Shown: positions 27,080 to 33,927 of the stretch, piece after piece | How the letters are laid out: every line of letters starts with the position of its first letter | Numbering within the stretch: the stretch's first letter is position 1 | Translations under genes and position numbers: made by a program | Notes under the pieces: model-generated | What the model was told of the DNA's origin: nothing | The model's database searches: none | What the model saw: only the letters and a program-made list of their open reading frames with translations | Source: DATKMS01 sp041497995 | GTDB taxonomy: Bacteria; Desulfobacterota; Binatia; HRBIN30 | Length of the DNA stretch: 42,343 bases | Assembly (NCBI GenBank): GCA_041497995.1 | Contig: JBGQHM010000007.1 | Span: forward strand, 1-42,343 | Reading direction: 5' to 3'

Positions 27080-28837
27080 TCACTGCAGCAGCACGTACGA
27101 CCAGGTTTCGGTGAGCGCATTGCCCCCCTGGTCCAGAAAGGCACGCAGCTCGACCGGCGTCTTCTTCGGTCGTACTTGGAAGGTCAGCCGCCAGCCGCCG
27201 GTCGCCGGGTTCTTCACGACCTGCTGGTCCAACAGCTCGGCCGCTTCCTCCTTCGACGCCACGCTGATTACGCCGCGCAGCACCGTGTCGGCGGGCAGCG
27301 CGTCGAGCTCCTTGCCGGCGAAGTCGACGACAAACCGGTAGGCCCCCTCGGCCGTCCCGCGGTCGCGGCGCGTGGCGACCACACGTCCGCCGGGCGGCCG
27401 CGTCGAATCATCACCGTACCAGTCCAATGCATACGTGAAGGCGACCAGGTCGCCCGCCTTGGCCGGCTTGTCAGCTGCCCAGAAGGCGACAATGTTGTCG
27501 TTGGTATCCGACTTGGTCGGAATCTCCACCAGCTCGACGTTGCCGTCACCCCAGTCGCCGCGCGGCGTGACCCAGACGCTGGGTCGTTGCTCGGCGCGCG
27601 TTTCCAGATCTTGGTAGTGCTCGAAGTCACGATCGCGCTGGACGAGCCCGAAACCGCGCGGCTTGACCGTGTGCAAGCCGCTGACCTGCAGCGTGCGCGG
27701 GTTGTCGAGCGGGCGCCACAACCATTCGCCCGACTCGAAGCTCAGCAGCAAGCCATCCGAGTCATGTGCTTCCGGCCGGAAGTCTTCGAACTGCCGCGTC
27801 GTGTCCTCGCCGTGGAAGAACATGCTGGTGAGCGGAGCGATCCCGAGCTTCTGTACCGCCTGCCGTATGAACACGCGGCCTTCGACGGTCACGATCGTAT
27901 GGTCGCCGGGCGCAACCGTGAAGCGATACGCGCCGGTGAGGCTCGGGCTATCGAGCAAGGCATAGATGGTCATCTCTTTCAAAGGCGGTGCGGGAGGCTC
28001 GTCTGTGGCCTTCGCTTTGGCCTTCTTCTTGGTGCCTTTTGGTGGCGGCTCCTTGGCGGCAGGCGATGGAGTCACCAGCCAGAACTCCTTGAAGTAGGGA
28101 AATTCCTCTCCCGACGGTTCGGCCGTATCGATTGCCAGCGCGCGGGCCGACAAACCAAACACCTCGTCCGTGCCGACCGCGCGGAAGTAGCTGGCGCCGA
28201 GAAAGACGATGACCTCGTCGTAGTAGTCTGTTTTCTTGAACGCCGCGTGGATGCGGAAGCCGGCGTAGCCCAGGTTCTGCGGCACCTTGCTGGCGAAATC
28301 GTTGTGGCCATAGTCGAACTGGCTGGGAGAGAACGGCACCGGGTGCACACCCTTGGCGTCGACGACGTTCATCGCGACGATACGGTTGTAGTAGAGGCCG
28401 GGGTGAAAGAACTGCACCTGAAACGCGAAGTGCTGATCCCGCCAGAGCGTGTATTCAGGACGGAAGCGTATGTCGCGCCACTGATCGTACGTGATCTTGG
28501 TCAGCCACTCCGGTACCTGCACCTTCGGGTCTTGGTACGGCGTCTTCGCGAGTTCCTGCGCCTTAGCCGTCACGTCTTGCATCTCGAACGCGACCGCGGC
28601 GCGGGTGTTCGCTTCCAGTCCCACGCACGCCGCTACCAGCAGCGCTGCCACGTATCGTCGGCGCGGTTGCGCCGCGAATCGTGAATGGTGAATGGTGAAT
28701 GGTGAATTCAGAAGGGCGCCCACGCAACGCAGAAGGCGACCGCCAACAGCAGGCAGACTCGTGGGACCCAGTGTTCCGCGGGATGACACTGTCTGATCAT
28801 TCACCATTCGAGGCTCGCCAAAGCCGACATTCACCAT
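27080..28837 (-). CDS. OpgG/MdoG family periplasmic glucan protein
   Basis: From about residue 88 on this matches E. coli OpgG along its whole length: DVTAKAQELAKTPYQDPK, GASYFRAVGTDEVFGLSARA, AIDTAEPSGEEFPYFKEFW, TIYALLDSPSLTGAYRF, SGEWLWRPLDNPRTL, RDFEHYQDLETRAEQRPS, VELVEIPTKSDTNDNIVAFW and the C-terminal LTETWSYVLLQ. OpgG/OpgD proteins act in the periplasm on beta-1,2-glucan; E. coli OpgD is an endo-beta-1,2-glucanase (GH186). A Lys/Ala/Pro-rich insertion of about 25 residues (PPKGTKKKAKAKATDEPP) sits before the TIYALLDSP strand. The N-terminus is unclear: the ATG at 28837 lies in heptamer repeat DNA, another repeat arm is read as residues 44-53, and the signal-like RRRYVAALLVAACVG follows with only a GTG (28651) nearby. 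No OpgH synthase gene is present. Confidence 0.88.
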   Translation of the reverse strand: MVNVGFGEPRMVNDQTVSSRGTLGPTSLPAVGGRLLRCVGALLNSPFTIHHSRFAAQPRRRYVAALLVAACVGLEANTRAAVAFEMQDVTAKAQELAKTPYQDPKVQVPEWLTKITYDQWRDIRFRPEYTLWRDQHFAFQVQFFHPGLYYNRIVAMNVVDAKGVHPVPFSPSQFDYGHNDFASKVPQNLGYAGFRIHAAFKKTDYYDEVIVFLGASYFRAVGTDEVFGLSARALAIDTAEPSGEEFPYFKEFWLVTPSPAAKEPPPKGTKKKAKAKATDEPPAPPLKEMTIYALLDSPSLTGAYRFTVAPGDHTIVTVEGRVFIRQAVQKLGIAPLTSMFFHGEDTTRQFEDFRPEAHDSDGLLLSFESGEWLWRPLDNPRTLQVSGLHTVKPRGFGLVQRDRDFEHYQDLETRAEQRPSVWVTPRGDWGDGNVELVEIPTKSDTNDNIVAFWAADKPAKAGDLVAFTYALDWYGDDSTRPPGGRVVATRRDRGTAEGAYRFVVDFAGKELDALPADTVLRGVISVASKEEAAELLDQQVVKNPATGGWRLTFQVRPKKTPVELRAFLDQGGNALTETWSYVLLQ

Positions 28838-28848
28838 TCATCATTCGA
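28674..28848. repeat. Inverted heptamer repeat pair, TGAATNN family (5' end of opgG-like gene)
   Basis: The left arm (28674-28708) is three perfect GTGAATG units plus variant units at both ends. The right arm has two blocks, 28798-28811 and 28828-28848, of CATTCAC, CATTCAT and CATTCGA units, each block followed by GGCTCG. A small hairpin GGCTC/GAGCC closes the region (28849-28862). This is the same heptamer family as upstream of glyA. The pair overlaps the possible N-terminal codons of the OpgG-like gene and fills part of the 28650-29095 region. Confidence 0.85.
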
Positions 28849-28901
28849 GGCTCGATAGAGCCGGAAAGGTGACGCGGGTCAAGTGCACGGGCTATCGGGT
28901 A

Positions 28902-29047
28902 CTGTCCTAAGTTCGGCCTAGCGATCAGCTGTCAGCCTTCAGCTCTCAGCCGGAGCCCTCTGGAAGGGCTGGAAGGACAGGCATTTCGAATTGTCTGGCT
29001 GACAGCTGATCGCTGATAGCTGACGGCTTAGGGCCGAATTAGGACAG
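28902..29047. repeat. 146-bp inverted-repeat element with TCAGC heptamer arms
   Basis: Each arm has an outer part (CTGTCCTAA with TTCGGCC on the left, its inverse with small gaps on the right) and an inner part of four perfect 7-bp units: NNTCAGC at 28923-28950 and GCTGANN at 28998-29025. The roughly 47-base middle is not repeated. The element ends about 50 bases before the start of the solute-binding protein gene and so occupies the divergent control region of the two sugar operons. It looks like a small non-autonomous mobile or palindromic element and could fold into a long hairpin if transcribed. Confidence 0.85.
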
Positions 29048-29095
29048 CACCGACTATCGCCGAGCCGCGACGTTGGCCGACAGGTGTGGTAGAGC

Positions 29096-30385
29096 GTGCG
29101 GTCGATGACGCCGCTGCGCCGCCTGGGACCTGCGCTATTGCTGCTGTGCTGCCTAGGCTGCCGGAACGCGCCGGGTGCTCCCATCGTCGTCGAGTTCTGG
29201 GCAATGGGACGCGAAGGTGAGGTCGTCCAACGTCTGCTCACCGAGTTCGAACGGCAGACGCCCGGCATTCACGTCCGCGTCCAGCAGATCCCATGGAGTG
29301 CGGCGCACGAGAAGCTCCTCACGGCGTACGTCGGCGACGCCATGCCGGACATCTTTCAGCTGGGCAATACGTGGATCCCCGAGTTCGTCGCCTTGCACGC
29401 CATCGAGCCTCTCGATGACCGCGTCGCACGCTCGGCGGCGGTGCAGCCGGACGACTACTTTCCTGGCATTCTGGACACCAACGTCATCGACGGCGCGCTC
29501 TACGGCGTACCCTGGTACGTCGACACGCGTCTGCTCTTCTATCGCACCGACCTCCTCCAGCGAGCGGGCTCCGCTGCACCGCCGACTACATGGGATGCAT
29601 GGCTCGACGCCATGATCCGCATCAAAGCGCGTGCGGGGAGCGACGACTACGCCATCCTCCTGCCGATGACCGAGTGGCAACCGCCGGTCATCTTGGCGCT
29701 CCAGTTGGGAGCGCAGTTGCTCCGCGACCATGATCAGTACGGCAACTTCCATAGCCCGGAGTTTCGGCGCGCGTTCGGTTTCTACCTCGACCTCTTCCGC
29801 CGGCAACTGACGCCGCGTGATGCCGACGCGCAGGTTGCCAATCTCTACCAAGACTTCGCTAACGGCTACTTCGCGTTCTACATCACCGGTCCGTGGAACA
29901 TCGGCGAGTTTCAGCAGCGTCTGCCGGCGACGATGACGGACAAGTGGGCGACGGCACCGATGCCGGGTCCGGACGCTACCCAGCCTGGAGTGTCGACCGC
30001 GGGTGGCGCCAGCTTGGCGCTGTTCCGCGGCTCGCGGCATGCCGATGCGGCGTGGCAGGTGATCGAGTACCTCTCCGCGCCGGCACGGCAGGTGGAGTTC
30101 TACCGCTTGACCGGCGACTTGCCATCGCGCAAGACGGCGTGGACCATGCGGGATCTCATGCACGATCGCTACGCGCACGCATTCTGGCAGCAGTTACAGC
30201 ACGTGCGTTCGACGCCGAAGATCCCTGAGTGGGAGCGCATCGCCGACAAGATCACCCAGTACGCCGAAGCCACGATCCGTGAGCGCATGGACATCGACGC
30301 GGCGCTCACGGCGCTCGACGGCGACGTCGACCGGCTCTTGGAGAAACGGCGCTGGCTGTTGCGCCGCGCGGCTGGAGACCGATGA
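29096..30385 (+). CDS. ABC sugar transporter solute-binding lipoprotein (family 1)
   Basis: This 429-residue protein is the extracytoplasmic binding protein of a CUT1 importer. A hydrophobic leader with a Cys-rich end (LLLLCCLGCRNAPGAP) suggests a lipoprotein anchored in the periplasm. Family segments include IVVEFWAMGREGEVVQRLL, FERQTPGIHVRVQQIPW, AYVGDAMPDIFQLGNTWIPE, YGVPWYVDTRLLFYRTDLL, GYFAFYITGPWNIGEF and GGASLALFRGSRHADAAWQV. The frame can start at GTG 29096 or ATG 29105; no clear ribosome site decides. It overlaps the first permease gene by four bases. Ligand is not readable from sequence; beta-1,2-gluco-oligosaccharides are inferred from the divergent glucanase operon. Confidence 0.92.
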   Translation: MRSMTPLRRLGPALLLLCCLGCRNAPGAPIVVEFWAMGREGEVVQRLLTEFERQTPGIHVRVQQIPWSAAHEKLLTAYVGDAMPDIFQLGNTWIPEFVALHAIEPLDDRVARSAAVQPDDYFPGILDTNVIDGALYGVPWYVDTRLLFYRTDLLQRAGSAAPPTTWDAWLDAMIRIKARAGSDDYAILLPMTEWQPPVILALQLGAQLLRDHDQYGNFHSPEFRRAFGFYLDLFRRQLTPRDADAQVANLYQDFANGYFAFYITGPWNIGEFQQRLPATMTDKWATAPMPGPDATQPGVSTAGGASLALFRGSRHADAAWQVIEYLSAPARQVEFYRLTGDLPSRKTAWTMRDLMHDRYAHAFWQQLQHVRSTPKIPEWERIADKITQYAEATIRERMDIDAALTALDGDVDRLLEKRRWLLRRAAGDR

Positions 30386-31266
30386 ACCGTCGCGTCAGTC
30401 CCGCCTACTGGTTCCTCGCTCCGGCGCTGTCCGTCATTATCGTCTTTTTCTTCGTGCCGGTTGCGGCCTCGGTGCTCTTGAGTCTCACCGATTTCGACAT
30501 CTACGCGGTCGCCAGCAGCGCCAACTTGCGGTTCGTCGGCGCGGGTAACTACCTGCGCCTGCTCCACGAGCCACTTTTCTGGGTTGCGCTCAAGAACACC
30601 GTGTACTTCGTGCTCGTCGGCGGCCCGCTGTCGGTCGGCGTGTCGCTCGCGGCGGCGGCGCTGCTGTCGGCCAAGCTGGTGCGCTTCCGCGGCGTCTTGC
30701 GCACGATCTTCTTTCTGCCGGTCGTCACCACGCTCGTCGCCGTCGCAGTGGTCTTCCGCTACCTCTATCACCCGCGCTTCGGGTTGCTGAGCTACATCCT
30801 CTCACTCGTGGGCATCGGCCCGATCGACTGGCTCGGCGATCCCAACTGGGCGATGCCGGCAATCATCGTGATGGCGGTGTGGAAGAATTTCGGCTTCAAC
30901 ATGGTCATCTTCATCGCCGGGCTGCAGAGCATTCCTGACCGGCTCTATGAAGCCGCGAGCATCGACGGCGCCTCAACGTCGGCACAGTTCCGCTACGTGA
31001 CCCTTCCCATGCTGGCGCCGACCTTTCTGTTCGTCGCGGTGATGACGATGATCGGCTACTTCCAGCTCTTCGCCGAGCCCTACGTCATGACGCAAGGCGG
31101 CCCGGCCCACAGCACGTTGAGCATCGTGTTGCTGATGTTCCAAGAAGGTTTCCGCTGGTGGAACATGGGGTACGCGGCGGCGGTGGCGTTCGTGTTGTTC
31201 GCCATCATCCTGGCGCTCACGCTGGTAGCCATGCGGCTGCGCCGCCAGGAGCCGGTGGCACGATGA
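30382..31266 (+). CDS. ABC sugar transporter permease, MalF/UgpA type
   Basis: This 294-residue inner-membrane protein has six predicted helices, beginning YWFLAPALSVIIVFFFVPVA. The EAA loop that contacts the ATPase is LYEAASIDGASTSAQFRYVT followed by LPMLAP. The fragment PYVMTQGGPAHSTLSIVLLM is characteristic of MalF-like subunits. It overlaps the binding-protein gene and the second permease gene by four bases on each side, so the operon is tightly coupled. Its ATPase partner is probably the one encoded at 24401-25513 in the divergent operon. Confidence 0.95.
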   Translation: MNRRVSPAYWFLAPALSVIIVFFFVPVAASVLLSLTDFDIYAVASSANLRFVGAGNYLRLLHEPLFWVALKNTVYFVLVGGPLSVGVSLAAAALLSAKLVRFRGVLRTIFFLPVVTTLVAVAVVFRYLYHPRFGLLSYILSLVGIGPIDWLGDPNWAMPAIIVMAVWKNFGFNMVIFIAGLQSIPDRLYEAASIDGASTSAQFRYVTLPMLAPTFLFVAVMTMIGYFQLFAEPYVMTQGGPAHSTLSIVLLMFQEGFRWWNMGYAAAVAFVLFAIILALTLVAMRLRRQEPVAR

Positions 31267-32084
31267 AGCGTGCAGCCCACGCAGTGCTGCTCCACGCCGT
31301 GCTCGGTGGCGCGGCGGTGGTGACGCTGCTGCCGTTGCTGTGGATGCTGTCGGCCTCGTTCATGCCGACCGGTGAGGCGACCGCGTCACCGCCGCGGCTC
31401 TTTCCCAGCGCCGTGACGCTGGAGCACTATCGCGTATTGTTCACCCGGCTCAGCCTGGCGCGCTACGCCATCAACAGCGCCCTCCTCGCCATCTGCGTGA
31501 CGCTGATCTCGCTGCTGCTCAACTCGATGGCCGGCTACGCCTTCGCCAAGTTTCGCTTCGGCGGACGCGACCGCATCTTTCAAACCCTGCTCGCTGCGCT
31601 GGTGATCCCCGGGCAGGTCGCTATGCTGCCGCTGTTCCTGATGCTGAAGGAGATGGGTGTGATCAATACCTACTGGGGTGTGATCATTCCCGGCATGGCG
31701 AGCGTCTTCGGCATCTTCCTGATCCGCCAGTATGCGCTCTCCATCCCCGACAGCCTGCTCGATGCGGCGCGCATCGACGGCGCCGGCGAGCTCCGCATCT
31801 ATTGGTCTCTGGTCCTTCCCGCATGCGCGCCGATCCTGGTGACGTTGGCCATCTTCACCTTCATGGGGACCTGGAACGACTTCCTCTGGCCATTGATCGT
31901 GTTGACCGACGATCGCATGTACACGCTGCCGGTCGCGCTCGCCAATCTCGCCGGCGAGCACGTGCAGGACACCGAGCTGATGATGGCCGGAGCGGTGCTA
32001 ACCGTGTTGCCGGTGGCGGTGGGCTTCGTGGCCCTACAGCGGTACTACATCGCGGGCATCTTGAGCGGCAGTCTCAAGGAGTAG
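31263..32084 (+). CDS. ABC sugar transporter permease, MalG/UgpE type
   Basis: This 273-residue protein is the second CUT1 permease. It starts MKRAAHAVLLHAVLGGAA with a membrane helix, continues with NSMAGYAFAKFRFGGRD, typical of MalG-like subunits, and has the EAA loop LLDAARIDGAGELRIYWSLV. The C-terminal half carries FMGTWNDFLWPLIVL, a strong family signature, and ends in the usual YYIAGILSGSLKE. The start at 31263 is set by the four-base overlap with the preceding stop; an open frame further upstream is the previous gene read out of frame. It should form a heterodimer with the upstream permease. Confidence 0.95.
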   Translation: MKRAAHAVLLHAVLGGAAVVTLLPLLWMLSASFMPTGEATASPPRLFPSAVTLEHYRVLFTRLSLARYAINSALLAICVTLISLLLNSMAGYAFAKFRFGGRDRIFQTLLAALVIPGQVAMLPLFLMLKEMGVINTYWGVIIPGMASVFGIFLIRQYALSIPDSLLDAARIDGAGELRIYWSLVLPACAPILVTLAIFTFMGTWNDFLWPLIVLTDDRMYTLPVALANLAGEHVQDTELMMAGAVLTVLPVAVGFVALQRYYIAGILSGSLKE

Positions 32085-32098
32085 CACCTCCCGACGGC

Positions 32099-32965
32099 AT
32101 GCCCTTCTCTACATCGGACAGCTTCGCGCCGCTGCATGCGTGCGCGTACCCTCCTGTGTGGCGTGTCATCGGCGGCGTCCTTGTCGTCGTGAGTCGAGTA
32201 AGTTTGCCGCTGATCGGCGTTGGTACCGTCACGACGGACGGACCGGTGCCGCTGATCGTGTTGCTACGTGCGCTGCTCGTCTGCGCGCTGCTGCCGGCGC
32301 TGGCGGCCTGGCTCATCGAGCGCGCCTTCGCCGTGGACGTCGAGCTGCACGCAAGCGCGCTGGTGCTGCACGGCCGCGGTCTGCGTATGGAGATCCCGCG
32401 CACGGCAATCGCGGCGGTTGAGCCGTGGACAACGCCCCTGCCCGGCCCGGGCTTCGCGCTCCGTATGCAATCGGGCCGCCGCTTCCGCTACGGTCTGCAG
32501 GCAGCCGACCCGGCAGCACTGCTCTCGGGGCTCGCTGATGGCGGAGTCGACCCCGCGCGCGCAGCGGCGCGGCACGCAACGTTCGTCTATGCGCATGCAA
32601 AGCAGATCGCCGGACAATGGCGCTGGTATCACGTGCTCACCAAGTTCGTCGTGTTCGCGCTGCTACCGACGGCGGTGTGGTTCTACGCGCATCAGCACAT
32701 CGCTTACGGCGGGCTGCTCGGCCAGTACTACCTCGAGGGACTCGGGCCATATCTCACGACGTTCATCGTCTCCTGGAGCCTGACGGCCATCTATCTGCTG
32801 CTCTACGCCAGCCTGTGGCGGGCAGCGGCAGAAGGCGTCGCGCTGCTCGCCGCCTGGATCGTGGCGAGACACGCACTGCGCGCGCGACGGGGCGTGGAGT
32901 TGACCTGCCGTCTCGCCTACTACGCCGGCGTTCCGCTGCTCGTGCTGTTGCCGTTTCTGCAATAG
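32099..32965 (+). CDS. Membrane protein with PH-like domain, unknown function
   Basis: I do not recognise this 288-residue protein as a named family. Two membrane helices near the N-terminus (about residues 22-40 and 48-68) are followed by a soluble segment DVELHASALVLHGRGLRMEI, which with IPRTAIAAVEPWTTPLPGPG resembles the bacterial pleckstrin-homology-like domains that sit beside membrane helices. Further helices follow (KFVVFALLPTAVWFYAH, TTFIVSWSLTAIYLLLYASL, LAYYAGVPLLVLLPFL). It begins 14 bases after the second permease gene, and AAGGAG lies 20 bases before the ATG, so it may be cotranscribed with the importer. Whether it belongs functionally to the transporter is open. Confidence 0.75.
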   Translation: MPFSTSDSFAPLHACAYPPVWRVIGGVLVVVSRVSLPLIGVGTVTTDGPVPLIVLLRALLVCALLPALAAWLIERAFAVDVELHASALVLHGRGLRMEIPRTAIAAVEPWTTPLPGPGFALRMQSGRRFRYGLQAADPAALLSGLADGGVDPARAAARHATFVYAHAKQIAGQWRWYHVLTKFVVFALLPTAVWFYAHQHIAYGGLLGQYYLEGLGPYLTTFIVSWSLTAIYLLLYASLWRAAAEGVALLAAWIVARHALRARRGVELTCRLAYYAGVPLLVLLPFLQ

Positions 32966-33001
32966 CGTAGTGCCGGTACCCGTAGTGGGCGGACATGAGA
33001 G

Positions 33002-33916
33002 GTGAAAACTGTGGAGATCAACGAAATAGTAAAAGAGGCTCGTAACTTTTCGAAACCCTTTCGGGTCACGGACGGCGCCGGCTTCCACCTCAAAGACGTC
33101 GACCCCGGCGACACGCTCGATCTCACGTCGGAGGATAAGCCGCGCGCCAAGGAAGCGCTCGCCATGGGCGTCGAAGCGCTCGCCACACTGCAAGACATGC
33201 TGTACGCACAAGACCGCTGGGCCGTGCTGCTCATCTTTCAGGCCATGGATGCGGCCGGGAAAGACGGCGCCATCAAGCACGTCATGTCCGGCGTCAACCC
33301 ACAGGGCTGCCAGGTGTACTCCTTCAAGGTGCCGACCAGCGAGGACCTTGATCGCGATTACATGAGGCGCTGCACGAAGTGTCTGCCCGAGCGCGGTCGC
33401 ATCGGCATCTTCAACCGCAGCTATTACGAGGAGACGCTCGTGGTGCGTGTCCATCCTGAGCTTCTGGAGAAGCAAAAAATCCCGCCGCAACTCATCACCA
33501 AGGACATCTGGAAGGAGCGCTTCCAGGACATTCGCAGTGTCGAGCGTTACCTGACACGCAACGGTGTGGTCGTTCGCAAGTTCTTCCTCCACGTCTCGAA
33601 GAAGGAGCAGAAGCGGCGCTTCCTCGAACGTCTGGAGAACCCCGAGAAGAACTGGAAGTTCTCGGCAAACGACGCGAAGGAGCGTGTGTTCTGGAACGAC
33701 TACATGACGGCTTACGAGGACATGATTCAAGGTACCGCAACGAAGGATGCCCCGTGGTATGTCGTGCCTGCAGACAACAAGTGGTTCACTCGCGTCGTGG
33801 TAGCTGCCGCAGTCATCGATACGCTGCACTCACTCAACCTCCGCTACCCGAAGGTCGATAGGTCACAGTTGCGGGAGCTCGCCGCCGCGAAGCGCGCGTT
33901 GCTGGGTGGCAAGTAG
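33002..33916 (+). CDS. ppk2: Polyphosphate kinase 2 family protein
   Basis: This 304-residue protein uses polyphosphate to phosphorylate nucleotides (AMP or ADP/GDP depending on class) in the cytoplasm. Walker A is AMDAAGKDGAIK (about residues 81-92), the lid and Walker B region is RGRIGIFNRSYYEETLVVRV (131-150), and the C-terminal WYVVPADNKWFTRVVVAAA is typical. The sequence IKHVMSGVNPQGCQVYSFKV following Walker A places it in the PPK2 subgroup of polyphosphate:nucleotide phosphotransferases. The GTG at 33011 may be the true start since GAGAGG is seven bases before it; the frame opens at the GTG at 33002. It converges on the efflux operon with an 11-base gap and no terminator. Which nucleotide it prefers cannot be read here. 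Confidence 0.93.
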   Translation: MKTVEINEIVKEARNFSKPFRVTDGAGFHLKDVDPGDTLDLTSEDKPRAKEALAMGVEALATLQDMLYAQDRWAVLLIFQAMDAAGKDGAIKHVMSGVNPQGCQVYSFKVPTSEDLDRDYMRRCTKCLPERGRIGIFNRSYYEETLVVRVHPELLEKQKIPPQLITKDIWKERFQDIRSVERYLTRNGVVVRKFFLHVSKKEQKRRFLERLENPEKNWKFSANDAKERVFWNDYMTAYEDMIQGTATKDAPWYVVPADNKWFTRVVVAAAVIDTLHSLNLRYPKVDRSQLRELAAAKRALLGGK

Positions 33917-33927
33917 CGTGGTGCAGA

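Noticed and set aside
26693..28684. 663-residue open frame on the plus strand
   Set aside because: It is antisense to the GH144-like and OpgG-like genes, which have clear family matches; long antisense frames are expected in GC-rich DNA.
28769..28791. CAGTGT and ACACTG separated by 11 bases as a possible operator for the sugar operons
   Set aside because: The half-sites are short, no regulator gene is nearby, and such a match is likely by chance in this length.
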